The notes: a model not told the origin generated them from the sequence alone. A stretch of 11,510 nt of DNA from Chloroflexota bacterium (GCA_005881295.1 VBHS01000262.1:1-11510); one strand, 5' to 3'. Shown: positions 1 to 6,271, counted from the first letter of the stretch. Numbers and translations are program-made.

Positions 1-150
1 ACGATGGGTGATCGTTCGTCTACTGCGGACAACACGACTGGAACAGATCGTATGGCTACTGTAGATGATACGACAGGGGCTGACCGTCCTGTCCTGGACC
101 AGGATATTATTAGCGGCCAATATGACAACAGATCTACCCCAGAAAGGTAG
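1..150 (+). CDS. C-terminal end of a repeat-containing hypothetical protein (partial)
   Basis: An open frame enters from the left edge and ends at the TAG at 148-150, giving the last 49 residues of a protein whose start is outside the window. The tail is hydrophilic, rich in Thr, Asp and Arg, and contains a 12-residue repeat: DRSSTADNTTGT is followed directly by DRMATVDDTTGA and then DRP, a start of a third unit. At DNA level this is a 36-bp period. No domain can be recognised. A strong intrinsic terminator lies 56 bases after the stop, which supports this being a real gene end. The composition suggests a disordered, repeat-expanded C-terminal tail. The function cannot be judged from this fragment. 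Confidence 0.6.
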   Translation, partial: TMGDRSSTADNTTGTDRMATVDDTTGADRPVLDQDIISGQYDNRSTPER

Positions 151-205
151 TGTGAGTGACCGCGACAAGTACTAAGCTTGCAGTACAAAAGTAGGTCGGC
201 CTAAG

Positions 206-234
206 GCACCGTGAGCAATCACGGTGCTTTTTTT
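206..234 (+). terminator. Intrinsic terminator of the partial gene
   Basis: A perfect 9-bp stem (206-214 with 219-227) is closed by a GCAA (GNRA-type) tetraloop and followed at once by seven T residues (228-234). It lies between the partial repeat gene and the DUF1003 gene and separates their transcription. Confidence 0.9.
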
Positions 235-341
235 GTTTGTAACTCACCTGGTCATCCCTTGAAGCCTTTTGTCAGCAAAACGCGTGTTCAACAGTATGTA
301 AGGAAGAGTTGATTAACCACTAGATTTTAGATGGGCTTTGT

Positions 342-971
342 ATGAATAAACTTGAGCAGGCTGAACATGAACTTGAGCAGGCTGAACGGGAGAAACTGGA
401 ATCTCAATCTGGTTTAGATGAAGACGCAATCGAACAAGCTGACCCGATTGGACGAAGCATTGAGGAAATTGCGAACCTTCATGTTCACATGGAAAGTAAG
501 GTTGATCGTCATCAACGGTCCATAGAAACGATCACGGCTTTTCTTGGTCGCCCCAGTTTTCTCTATATCATTCTGCTTTTTGTTGCCTGTTGGATACTCC
601 TCAATATTTCGCTTATGCTTTCGGGCATACGCCCCGTAGATCCTCCTCCATTTACCTGGCTGGAGTTAATCATCAGCATAAGTGCATTATTGATGACTAC
701 CGTTGTCCTGATTACTCAGTGGAGGCAGAACAGAGCAACTGAGTTGCGCAGGCACTTAGATTTACAAGTCAATGTATTGGTTGAGCAAAAAGTGACCAAG
801 CTGATTGAGCTGGTTGAAGAATTGCGCCGCGATCTACCTCAGATCGAGGATCGACACGACCCGGAAGTTGAAGCTCTCAAGCAGCAAGTGAATCCACACG
901 AAGTCGTTTCCAGTTTCAATCAGTTGATAAAGGAGGCCGCCCGGGAAGAGGCTGCACAGGAAAGGGAGTAA
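342..971 (+). CDS. DUF1003 family membrane protein
   Basis: A 209-residue protein matching the DUF1003 pattern. An N-terminal charged region (about residues 1-60) begins with heptad-like LEQAEHELEQAER. Two transmembrane helices follow, around residues 73-95 (FLYIILLFVACWILLNISLM) and 105-124 (LELIISISALLMTTVVLITQ). Between them is the family's short loop (VDPPPF, compare the usual DPYPF), and after them the polar WRQNR segment and a charged, probably coiled-coil C-terminal tail. The family is widespread and its biochemical role is not settled. The only usable ATG is at 342: an in-frame stop lies at 321-323 and there is no ATG, GTG or TTG between. There is no good ribosome-binding site directly upstream (the nearest AAGGAAG is about 35 bases away), so translation may be weak or leaderless. 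The gene sits alone between a terminator and a new promoter. Confidence 0.85.
   Translation: MNKLEQAEHELEQAEREKLESQSGLDEDAIEQADPIGRSIEEIANLHVHMESKVDRHQRSIETITAFLGRPSFLYIILLFVACWILLNISLMLSGIRPVDPPPFTWLELIISISALLMTTVVLITQWRQNRATELRRHLDLQVNVLVEQKVTKLIELVEELRRDLPQIEDRHDPEVEALKQQVNPHEVVSSFNQLIKEAAREEAAQERE
349..387 (+). repeat. 18-bp tandem-type direct repeat encoding one heptad
   Basis: The 18 bases at 349-366 recur exactly at 370-387, a period of 21 bases. They encode LEQAE twice with heptad spacing at the start of the DUF1003 protein. This looks like a recent in-frame duplication that lengthened an N-terminal coiled coil. Confidence 0.85.
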
Positions 972-1003
972 ACAACAAATTCTCTTTTCGCGGCGATGTC
1001 AAC

Positions 1004-1032
1004 TTGACATTCTTGATACACTATGGTATACT
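1004..1032 (+). promoter_or_regulatory. Near-consensus sigma-70-type promoter
   Basis: TTGACA (1004-1009) and TATACT (1027-1032) are separated by exactly 17 bases, with 6/6 and 5/6 matches to the consensus. Transcription would begin near 1039, immediately before the first hairpin of the leader described next. This is one of the two best promoters in the window, and it precedes no large gene. Confidence 0.8.
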
Positions 1033-1039
1033 TGTAAGT

Positions 1040-1117
1040 GTTCCGAAAGGGACATCCAGGGAAGCGAAGAAACCCTGGCACAGGGCGACTGCCCTGCATT
1101 GGTAAGATCCGAAAGGA
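1040..1117 (+). promoter_or_regulatory. Structured RNA leader with mutually exclusive hairpins
   Basis: Directly after the predicted transcription start come GTTCC-GAAA-GGGAC (1040-1053), CCAGGG/CCCTGG (1056-1061 with 1073-1078), CAGGGC-GACT-GCCCTG (1081-1096) and a small TCC-GAAA-GGA (1108-1117) that contains the ribosome-binding site of the 19-codon ORF. The two middle hairpins can be replaced by another fold: CCCTG at 1073-1077 can pair with CAGGG at 1081-1085, and CAGGG at 1057-1061 with CCCTG at 1092-1096. The motif TCCGAAAGG occurs twice, at both ends of the leader. The layout resembles a cis-regulatory leader. I do not recognise it as a known riboswitch class. Confidence 0.5.
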
Positions 1118-1123
1118 GATACT

Positions 1124-1183
1124 ATGAAACCAATGAAGAAACCAGTCCGCCTTCTAGGGATGGTATTTCAAATTGACAAGTAG
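1124..1183 (+). CDS. 19-residue basic peptide (candidate small protein or leader peptide)
   Basis: ATG at 1124 lies 5 bases after a good AAAGGAG ribosome-binding site (1112-1118), downstream of a strong promoter and a structured leader. The peptide starts MKPMKKPVRLL and ends in FQIDK, so it is basic and partly hydrophobic. It stops at TAG 1181-1183. The downstream frame reads through another 16 sense codons to a TGA, which could be coincidence or a decayed extension. No family is recognised. It could be a leader peptide, a genuine small protein or a remnant of a longer gene. The promoter and ribosome-binding site are the main support. Confidence 0.4.
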   Translation: MKPMKKPVRLLGMVFQIDK

Positions 1184-1410
1184 GGCCCGTGCAGGCGGGC
1201 TTCCGGGCCTCTGAGCGTCTGATCATTACCTGAACTTACCGAGTCTAACTCATGATTACATAGAGTGGTCGGTCTTAACGACGGCTTACGTCGCAGGTTG
1301 GCAGAGGTACGCAGAGGGGTGTTGCTAAGGGCATATAAATAACTATCTTGCCCATGTTTGCAATAAATCTCGGTTGACGTGACACGGGAGTTGTGCAGAA
1401 AAGAAACACA
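1184..1410. other. Non-coding stretch, nothing recognised
   Basis: Between the 19-codon ORF and the hairpin at 1411 there is no convincing gene on either strand. The start contains GC-rich complementary segments (GCCCG...CGGGC within 1186-1201), and CGACG...CGTCG occurs within 1270-1300, so the transcript could be structured, but no run of T follows these. The stretch may be the 3' part of the RNA begun at about 1039. Confidence 0.4.
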
Positions 1411-1443
1411 CAAGGACTAGATATCAAGGGTATCTAGTCCTTG
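1411..1443. terminator. Hairpin terminator between convergent units, serving lepA
   Basis: A perfect 13-bp stem (1411-1423 with 1431-1443) with a 7-base loop lies 22 bases beyond the lepA stop. On the minus strand it is followed by a T-rich stretch (GTGTGTTTCTTTTC), so it best fits termination of mnmA-lepA. On the plus strand a T5 run comes only after about 16 bases, so its effect on the small unit starting at 1039 is less certain. Confidence 0.65.
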
Positions 1444-1465
1444 CTGGTATTACAGGACCTTTTTG

Positions 1466-3271
1466 TTATTCACCAAGTGATAATATTGCCATAAATGCCT
1501 CTTGAGGAATCTCGACGTTACCTACCATCTTCATACGCTTCTTTCCCTCTTTTTGCTTCTCCAGCAGTTTGCGCTTGCGCGAAATATCTCCACCGTAACA
1601 TTTGGAGAGTACGTCTTTGCGCATCGCTTTCACCGATTCGCGGGCGATAATGCGTGAGCCAATGGCGGCCTGGATAGGCACTTCGAATAATTGACGGGGG
1701 ATGAGGCTGCGCAACTTTTCAACCAGCATTCGCCCTTGAACATAGGCCTTGTCGCGGTGAAGAATCAGCGATAGGGCATCCACGGGGTAACCATTGACGA
1801 GGATATCCAGTTTCACCAGGTCAGCTGCCAGGTAATCGCTGAAGCTGTAATCAAGCGAGGCGTATCCCTGAGTGCGCGACTTCAGCTGATCGTAAAAATC
1901 AACAATCAGCTCTTGCAGCGGCATTTTATAGGTCAATAAGACTCGCTCCGCCTCGATATACTTCATCTCCTTGAAGGTACCGCGTCGAGTTGTTACCAGA
2001 TCCATAATCGTGCCAATATAGCGCGCGGGTGTGAAAATGGAAATATCCATCCACGGTTCTTCAATCTTCTCTATGTCTCCAGAGGCAGGAAAATCCGACG
2101 GGTTGTCCACTGTGACCATCGGGCCGTTGGTCGGAGTGACATGGTACTCTACGCTTGGCGCGGTAGCGAGTATATCCAGTCCATACTCTCGCTCAAGTCT
2201 CTCCTGGATAATTTCCATGTGCAGCAGGCCTAAAAAGCCGCAGCGAAAGCCAAATCCTAACGCGTTTGAGGTCTCGGGCTCATAGAAAAGCGAGGCATCG
2301 TTTAACTTGAGACGATCCAGCGCATCGCGTAAAAGCGGATAATCGCTCCCCTCAACTGGGTAGATGCCGGCGAAGACCATCGGCTTGGCCGGTTTGTAAC
2401 CAGGCAGCGGCTCGACGTGGCCGAGCGCTCCGGGCGTTGTCACTGTGTCGCCTACGCGGCAATCTTTCACATTCTTGAAACCCGTCGCGATATATCCGAC
2501 CTCTCCCGCGGTCAATTGGCCAGAGGAGATCATACGAGGTTGGAAGTACCCTGCTTCTAAAATATCGGTTGTGCTGCCAGCGGCCATCATTGCCACGCGT
2601 TCACCTTCGTGTAGCTGCCCATCGAAGACTCGCACATAGGCAATGACGCCTTTGTACGAATCATAATGCGAGTCAAAAACCAGCGCGCGCAGCGGCGCAT
2701 CGGGGTTACCTTTAGGAGGCGGTATCTGCTTGACAACGGCTTCGAGAATCTCTTGCGTCCCGATCCCTTCTTTGGCTGAGGCGAGAATGCACTCGTCCCC
2801 AGGTATGCCAATCACCTCCTCGACTTCTTGCTTGACTCGTTCAGGTTCGGCGCTGGGCAGGTCGATCTTATTGATGACCGGAATAATGCTCAAATCGGCT
2901 TCGAGTGCCAGGTACAGGTTTGCCAGTGTCTGGGCCTCGATGCCCTGTGTGGAATCGATGACCAGTAATGTACCTTCACAGGCTGCGAGACTGCGCGACA
3001 CTTCATACGTGAAATCAACATGACCCGGTGTATCGATCAGATTCAATTCATACTCTTCGCCATCAAGAGCCGTGTAGCGCATGCGCACTGCCTGCGCTTT
3101 AATGGTGATGCCCTTTTCACGCTCTAAATCCATCTGATCAAGCGTCTGCTCCATCAATTCTCGCTTGGAGACTGTTCCTGTGAATTCAAGCAAACGATCA
3201 GCCAGAGTCGACTTGCCGTGATCAATGTGGGCTATAATACAGAAGTTTCGAATATGTGCTTGGTCGGTCAT
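1466..3271 (-). CDS. lepA: Elongation factor 4 (LepA), ribosome back-translocation GTPase
   Basis: A 601-residue protein, the normal LepA length. EF4 is a translational GTPase that binds the ribosome and acts on stalled or mistranslocated complexes in the cytoplasm and at the membrane. GTPase motifs are complete: G1 AHIDHGKST (residues 14-22), G2 [10 protein letters not shown] (51-60), G3 DTPGH (80-84), G4 NKID (134-137) and G5 SAK (165-167). The LepA-specific C-terminal domain is present and typical, with [20 protein letters not shown] near residue 557 and the VEIPQEAF ending. The gene follows mnmA with a 4-base ATGA overlap, so translation is very likely coupled. A GGAGG lies 12 bases before the ATG, inside the end of mnmA. 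A hairpin terminator follows. Codon phasing is uninterrupted and nothing suggests loss of function. Confidence 0.98.
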   Translation of the reverse strand: MTDQAHIRNFCIIAHIDHGKSTLADRLLEFTGTVSKRELMEQTLDQMDLEREKGITIKAQAVRMRYTALDGEEYELNLIDTPGHVDFTYEVSRSLAACEGTLLVIDSTQGIEAQTLANLYLALEADLSIIPVINKIDLPSAEPERVKQEVEEVIGIPGDECILASAKEGIGTQEILEAVVKQIPPPKGNPDAPLRALVFDSHYDSYKGVIAYVRVFDGQLHEGERVAMMAAGSTTDILEAGYFQPRMISSGQLTAGEVGYIATGFKNVKDCRVGDTVTTPGALGHVEPLPGYKPAKPMVFAGIYPVEGSDYPLLRDALDRLKLNDASLFYEPETSNALGFGFRCGFLGLLHMEIIQERLEREYGLDILATAPSVEYHVTPTNGPMVTVDNPSDFPASGDIEKIEEPWMDISIFTPARYIGTIMDLVTTRRGTFKEMKYIEAERVLLTYKMPLQELIVDFYDQLKSRTQGYASLDYSFSDYLAADLVKLDILVNGYPVDALSLILHRDKAYVQGRMLVEKLRSLIPRQLFEVPIQAAIGSRIIARESVKAMRKDVLSKCYGGDISRKRKLLEKQKEGKKRMKMVGNVEIPQEAFMAILSLGE

Positions 3272-4440
3272 TCTTCAATAATTCCTCCACACAACACCTC
3301 ATCACCGTCCTCGCCGCCATAAAAGACGGCTGCTTGTCCAGGTGTAATCGAACGCTGTGGGCGAGAAAGTGTCACGTTTACACGATTTCCCTCCAGGGGG
3401 GTGAGCAGTGCCTGCGCTTCGGGTGCCTTGTAACGGATACGCACGTTTGCTTCAAATGGCCTGGTAGGTGACACGCCGCTCACGTAGTGCATCTTGCCGA
3501 CAGTAAAACTCGATCTCTCCAGCGCGGCCGCGGGCCCTACGATGAGCGCATTTTGAGCGGCATCGATCTTGAGCACATGCAACGGTTCCTGGGAAGTGAG
3601 GCCCAGTCCCTTGCGCTGGCCGATTGTGTAAAAGGCGAGTCCGCGATGGCGCCCCAATACCTTCCCATGCATATCGAAGATTGGTCCTGGCTTTGGCAGT
3701 GAAATCAAAGGCTTCGCGCTTTTAGTTATGCCTATTACGCCCGCGCCAACGGCCTCTCGCTCCGCGACAGTATTGGCTGCATAGCGATCTATAAAACCGC
3801 GATAATCGTTCTGTGCGACAAAGCATATCTCCTGGCTCTCTGCCTTCGTTGCCACCATCATCCCTCGCTCAGCGGCCAGCGCACGTACCTGTGTCTTGGT
3901 ATAAGAACCCAGCGGGAAACAGGCATGAGCCAGTTGCTGCTGGTTGAGGACATGAAGGACATACGATTGATCCTTCTCAGCGTCAATTCCACGTCGCAGC
4001 CTCCGCTTGCCCGTAACAGGATGGTCATCCACTCGCACATAATGTCCCGTCGCCAGGTAATCGGCATCGAGTGCGAGCGCCCGGTTGAGCATCACTGTGA
4101 AGCGAATATGGCGGTTACATGTCAGGCAAGGGTTGGGTGTGCGACCAGCCACGTACTCTTCGTAGAACATGTCCACGACCGTATTCTTAAACTCTTGTTC
4201 GACATTGACCAGGTAAAAAGGTATATCGAGCATACGTGCGACACGTCTTGCATCATCAACTGATTCCAGGGAGCAGCATTTATTTTGGACTATGCGCTCG
4301 ATACCGTCATCTTCTATCACGCCCGGTTCTGACCAAAGGCGCAGCATGATACCAATGACCTCGTGACCCTGCTCTTTCAAGAGGGCGGCGGCTACCGAGC
4401 TATCTACGCCGCCGCTCATTGCGACGACTATTCTGGACAT
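3268..4440 (-). CDS. mnmA: tRNA-specific 2-thiouridylase MnmA
   Basis: A 390-residue cytoplasmic enzyme that installs sulfur at U34 of tRNA-Lys, -Glu and -Gln using ATP and a persulfide donor. Visible motifs are the PP-loop SGGVDSS (residues 9-15), the first catalytic Cys105 in NPCLTCN, the second Cys206 in ESQEICFV, the PGPI...G.VLG.H.G...[10 protein letters not shown] segment (251-280) and the C-terminal barrel ending in VLCGGIIEE. Usual length is about 360. Part of the excess is an extra stretch around residues 219-248 just before PGPI, encoded at 3697-3786. ATG 4440 has AGGAG 10 bases upstream (4451-4455). The gene is first in an operon with lepA, joins two translation-fidelity functions, and is preceded by its own promoter and a terminator-like hairpin. 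Confidence 0.97.
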   Translation of the reverse strand: MSRIVVAMSGGVDSSVAAALLKEQGHEVIGIMLRLWSEPGVIEDDGIERIVQNKCCSLESVDDARRVARMLDIPFYLVNVEQEFKNTVVDMFYEEYVAGRTPNPCLTCNRHIRFTVMLNRALALDADYLATGHYVRVDDHPVTGKRRLRRGIDAEKDQSYVLHVLNQQQLAHACFPLGSYTKTQVRALAAERGMMVATKAESQEICFVAQNDYRGFIDRYAANTVAEREAVGAGVIGITKSAKPLISLPKPGPIFDMHGKVLGRHRGLAFYTIGQRKGLGLTSQEPLHVLKIDAAQNALIVGPAAALERSSFTVGKMHYVSGVSPTRPFEANVRIRYKAPEAQALLTPLEGNRVNVTLSRPQRSITPGQAAVFYGGEDGDEVLCGGIIEE

Positions 4441-4477
4441 AATTTTCCTGCTCCTGATGATCTATCTTGCCAGGTAG

Positions 4478-4509
4478 AAAAAAGGACTAGCCTTTGGTGT
4501 GGGCTAGTC
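4478..4509 (-). terminator. Intrinsic-terminator hairpin in the mnmA leader (candidate attenuator)
   Basis: On the minus strand GACTAGCC pairs with GGCTAGTC (8 bp), followed by one C and then six T residues (positions 4483-4478). It lies between the mnmA promoter and the mnmA start, 37 bases before the ATG. No minus-strand gene ends upstream, so it is not a terminator for a previous gene. Premature termination of the mnmA-lepA transcript is the simplest reading. I saw no T-box consensus and no recognisable ligand domain in the roughly 30-base RNA before it. Confidence 0.65.
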
Positions 4510-4547
4510 TTTCGTCTTATCCTGTTCCACGCTCTGCAAACAAGCCT

Positions 4548-4575
4548 ATTATAGCATACTTGCCGAGAGTATGAA
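4548..4575 (-). promoter_or_regulatory. Promoter of mnmA-lepA
   Basis: Reading the minus strand, TATAAT (4553-4548) is preceded by TGC, an extended -10 arrangement. A weak -35 candidate TTCATA lies 16 bases upstream (4575-4570). The predicted start is near 4541, leaving a leader of about 100 bases with the attenuator-like hairpin. Confidence 0.6.
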
Positions 4576-4609
4576 TAGTGTGCGAATTTCAATTATCGGT
4601 CTGACCCTC

Positions 4610-4638
4610 TCGACTGAATCCGTTCCTTCGTGTATAAT
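4610..4638 (+). promoter_or_regulatory. Promoter of the membrane protein gene at 4693
   Basis: TCGACT (4610-4615) and TATAAT (4633-4638) are separated by 17 bases and point toward the plus-strand gene at 4693. Together with the mnmA promoter this makes a compact divergent promoter region whose -10 elements are about 80 bases apart. Confidence 0.6.
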
Positions 4639-4692
4639 GGCTTCAATATACCAGTAATTCTCAAGAATCTTTCGGGCTAGGAGTAATAGAGG

Positions 4693-5190
4693 ATGCCAAA
4701 GAAGACCCCGGCTGCGCGAGGTGGTGCACAGCGCAATAGGCCAAAGGTACAGAAAAATATTGAATTGGTGCGGCAGGTCTCATCAGCTGAGCAGGAACCT
4801 GAATCAAGTACATCTGCTGATTTGGCTTCTGCCAGCGTAACGGCTGTCGCGACACCACCGGAGACGAAGCAGAGCGAAACCAAAAAGAGCGGGACCAGGC
4901 GAAGCGAAACCAGGCAGAGTGAAAACAAACAGGCAGAGAGTAATGTGAGTCCTACGGCTACTGGCAATGCTCCTATCCCAACGAGCAATGCTCCCAAAGG
5001 GAGCGCTTCAGCGCGTCTGGCCAGCCGTCGTCACGTGGCGCAAAAAGCTCAGCAGCGGGCCGCGGCAACCCTGGTCACCGCGGAGCACTATGCTTACGTG
5101 CGCCAGGATCTGATTTTTATAGCGATATTGGCCGCGATTATGTTTGCCGCGATTATCATCCTGCGTTTCGTACCTGGAATTGGTTTTTAA
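4693..5190 (+). CDS. Hypothetical single-pass membrane protein with disordered basic N-terminus
   Basis: A 165-residue protein. Residues 1-115 are low-complexity and probably disordered, rich in Lys, Arg, Ser, Thr and Ala. Residues 59-83 form five imperfect pentads (KQSET, KKSGT, RRSET, RQSEN, KQAES). Residues 118-165 hold the ordered part: a helix with HYAYVRQDL, then one membrane segment (LIFIAILAAIMFAAIIIL) and a short C-terminal RFVPGIGF. By the positive-inside rule the basic N-terminus should be cytoplasmic. ATG 4693 is preceded at 9 bases by AGGAG (4679-4683). SecE was considered because of size and the single C-terminal helix, but the SecE signature before the helix is missing. Function unknown. 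The gene has its own promoter and terminator and is therefore a single-gene unit. Confidence 0.75.
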   Translation: MPKKTPAARGGAQRNRPKVQKNIELVRQVSSAEQEPESSTSADLASASVTAVATPPETKQSETKKSGTRRSETRQSENKQAESNVSPTATGNAPIPTSNAPKGSASARLASRRHVAQKAQQRAAATLVTAEHYAYVRQDLIFIAILAAIMFAAIIILRFVPGIGF

Positions 5191-5202
5191 TCATAAATAA
5201 GG

Positions 5203-5247
5203 AAGAAGCACTGCTCTGTTTTATCTCAGATCCCAGTGCTTCTTTTT
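5203..5247. terminator. Terminator between convergent genes 4693 and 5311
   Basis: An 11-bp perfect stem (5203-5213 with 5234-5244) with a 20-base loop runs into T5 (5243-5247) on the plus strand, 12 bases after the stop of the membrane protein gene. On the minus strand the hairpin is followed by a T-rich stretch, so it may also stop transcripts from the SWIM gene. Confidence 0.8.
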
Positions 5248-5310
5248 ATTGTTTCGGGTGGCTTGTGTAGAGGCCGGATAGCCCTCAACGCCATAAATGC
5301 GAAGATCAGC

Positions 5311-5592
5311 TTAGTGTACGAGCGGGCTGGTACCTATCCCGGCGGGAATCCCATGTCGATGGGCTGCGGGAATAGTGACGCCCAATACTCGCTGCATAGC
5401 CATAGTGTGGCTGCAGTCGCCCCAGTCATTAAAGAAACGGCAGGTACAGGTCCACTCACCATTGTCAAAAATGGTAGTGTGAATGTCATTTTCGCCCCGG
5501 AACGTTGCTTCAAAGCGAGTAAATTGTATTCGCTCTGGTTCTTCCGCATAACGCTTGGCTTTTGCGATCTTACTGATCATACTTGAGTTCAT
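5311..5592 (-). CDS. Small SWIM zinc-finger protein
   Basis: With the start at ATG 5592 the protein has 93 residues. It carries the SWIM signature CxCx(8)CxH as CTCRFFNDWGDCSH, predicted to bind zinc, within a small fold starting KIAKAKRYAEEPERI and a beta-rich FEATFRGENDIHTTIFDNGEW. SWIM domains generally mediate nucleic-acid or protein contacts. Stand-alone versions of this length are of unknown function. The frame is open for 15 further codons upstream, but ATG 5592 has AAAAGGAG 10 bases before it (AGGAG at 5603-5607) and the upstream residues look non-coding. A second in-frame ATG four codons later is an alternative. The gene is transcribed toward the terminator at 5203-5247. No partner gene is adjacent, so the biological role cannot be inferred from context. 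Confidence 0.8.
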   Translation of the reverse strand: MNSSMISKIAKAKRYAEEPERIQFTRFEATFRGENDIHTTIFDNGEWTCTCRFFNDWGDCSHTMAMQRVLGVTIPAAHRHGIPAGIGTSPLVH

Positions 5593-5894
5593 GATCGGTA
5601 CTCTCCTTTTTAATTGGCAACCACTCCGTGTCCACATCTTCGTTCATTTGCACTCTCTATACACTTGTAGAGGCGTATCTTTCCAAAGTCGCGCACCTGG
5701 TTTGTTTTTCAACCATCCAATATCCAGTACAACTGGATACTCTGTTCAAAAGAAAGCGTCCTTACCTCCTCTCTTAAGATTGTGAACTGGCTTATGCCTG
5801 TTTCAAAACCTGGCTAGACTCAATGGCCATCGACAATTGAAGAAGACAAATCGATGATCCCGACATCCAGTGCGCTTATAATAAAAATGGTGCG
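5593..5894. other. Intergenic region upstream of the SWIM gene
   Basis: About 300 bases with no convincing gene. It contains the dyad at 5721-5739 and an isolated AGGAGGT on the minus strand (5770-5764) that is not well placed for any start codon. It also holds a loose inverted repeat CATCGA...TCGATG (within 5826-5858). A weak minus-strand -10-like TATAGA near 5660-5655 could serve the SWIM gene. Confidence 0.4.
5721..5739. promoter_or_regulatory. Perfect 8+3+8 dyad, candidate operator
   Basis: TATCCAGT (5721-5728), a 3-base spacer and ACTGGATA (5732-5739) form a perfect inverted repeat about 130 bases upstream of the SWIM gene. The 3-base loop is short for a transcript hairpin and there is no following T run, so binding by a dimeric repressor is a reasonable guess. 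No regulator gene is nearby. Confidence 0.3.
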
Positions 5895-5928
5895 AAAAAA
5901 AAACACCAGGGCAAAATCCCCCTAGTGT
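5895..5928 (-). terminator. Strong intrinsic terminator of the orphan minus-strand unit
   Basis: On the minus strand ACACTAGGG pairs with CCCTGGTGT (5928-5920 with 5911-5903) and runs directly into nine T residues (5903-5895). The single non-Watson-Crick pair is G-U when read on the minus strand but A-C on the plus strand, which fits minus-strand transcription. Confidence 0.85.
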
Positions 5929-6124
5929 ATGTGTTGTGTGTCACCGCGAGCCACCGCTGCTTCCCGCAGCAATGTAACCTTTGATGCCAATGAGACTGAA
6001 TCCATGTTTATATAAATCATCCCCACCCAGCCAGTAAGTGAAGGCTAGATGTAATACCTATATGACCAATCGCAGGAAATATAGGCTGAACGTAACGTGC
6101 AAACTTGGAAATCTCTTTGTGATT
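5895..6124 (-). ncRNA. Candidate structured non-coding RNA of about 230 nt
   Basis: A transcript is predicted from the promoter at 6159-6131 to the terminator at 5928-5895, with no ordinary gene inside. Helices on the minus strand are CCTATAT/ATATAGG (6085-6079 with 6063-6057), the 9-bp CATCTAGCC/GGCTGGGTG (6051-6043 with 6032-6024) and the 8-bp ATTGCTGC/GCAGCGGT around a GGGAA loop (5973-5966 with 5960-5953), then the terminator. The G-U pairs in these helices and in the terminator would be A-C on the opposite strand, so the folding is strand-specific. I looked for the ends-pairing rod expected of 6S RNA, for SRP-like and for tmRNA-like features and found none. The alternative is a small frameshifted gene, listed separately. 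Confidence 0.5.
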
Positions 6125-6160
6125 GGAATGATTATACCATACGAAAAGGGGATTGTCCAT
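5941..6160 (-). pseudogene. Alternative reading: frameshifted small membrane-peptide gene
   Basis: From ATG 6160 a frame runs 47 codons to TGA 6019-6017 (start MDNPLFVWYNHS, then a hydrophobic stretch YVQPIFPAIGHIGI). The frame one base over is open from 6057 to TGA 5943-5941 and ends GIKGYIAAGSSGGSR, with its stop 13 bases before the terminator stem. Removing one G from the run at 6021-6024 would join them into about 72 residues. No family is recognised, no ribosome-binding site precedes the ATG, and the -35 and -10 elements of the promoter lie inside this frame. I rate it below the ncRNA reading. Confidence 0.2.
6131..6159 (-). promoter_or_regulatory. Near-consensus promoter of the orphan RNA unit
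   Basis: Reading the minus strand, TGGACA (6159-6154), a 17-base spacer and a perfect TATAAT (6136-6131) score 11 of 12 against the consensus. The predicted start is near 6124. It is not positioned for any annotated protein gene. Confidence 0.75.
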
Positions 6161-6256
6161 CCCAAAAAGTAACAAAATTATCTCATCTCACCGAAACGGG
6201 GCGGAGGATGCCCCTGTGGCTGACATATCCTTTTGCACTTACCCTCGCTAAAATGC

Positions 6257-6271
6257 TGCCTTGAGCAGGCA
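6257..6271 (-). terminator. Weak hairpin after the nuoB-like gene
   Basis: On the minus strand TGCCT pairs with AGGCA around a 5-base loop, 9 bases after the stop, followed by GCATTTT. The stem is short, so termination may be inefficient and the transcript could continue toward the orphan RNA unit. Confidence 0.3.

Noticed and set aside
1168..1413. Minus-strand open frame of 81 codons beyond lepA
   Set aside because: It would start at a TTG inside the lepA terminator hairpin with no ribosome-binding site and has no recognisable domain or coding-like composition.
4441..4541. T-box or known riboswitch in the mnmA leader
   Set aside because: No T-box antiterminator consensus is present and the RNA before the terminator is only about 30 bases, too short for known ligand-binding classes.
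4693..5190. SecE-like protein
   Set aside because: Size and the single C-terminal helix fit loosely, but the conserved SecE sequence before the helix is absent and no nusG or ribosomal genes are adjacent.
5657..5749. 30-residue ORF starting with TTG on the minus strand downstream of AGGAGGT
   Set aside because: The ribosome-binding-site-like motif is 14 bases from the TTG, too far, and the ORF runs through the dyad at 5721-5739. It is probably chance.
6198..6214. GGGGC/GCCCC hairpin downstream of the nuoB-like gene
   Set aside because: Only 5 bp with no T run on either strand, so it is not supported as a terminator.
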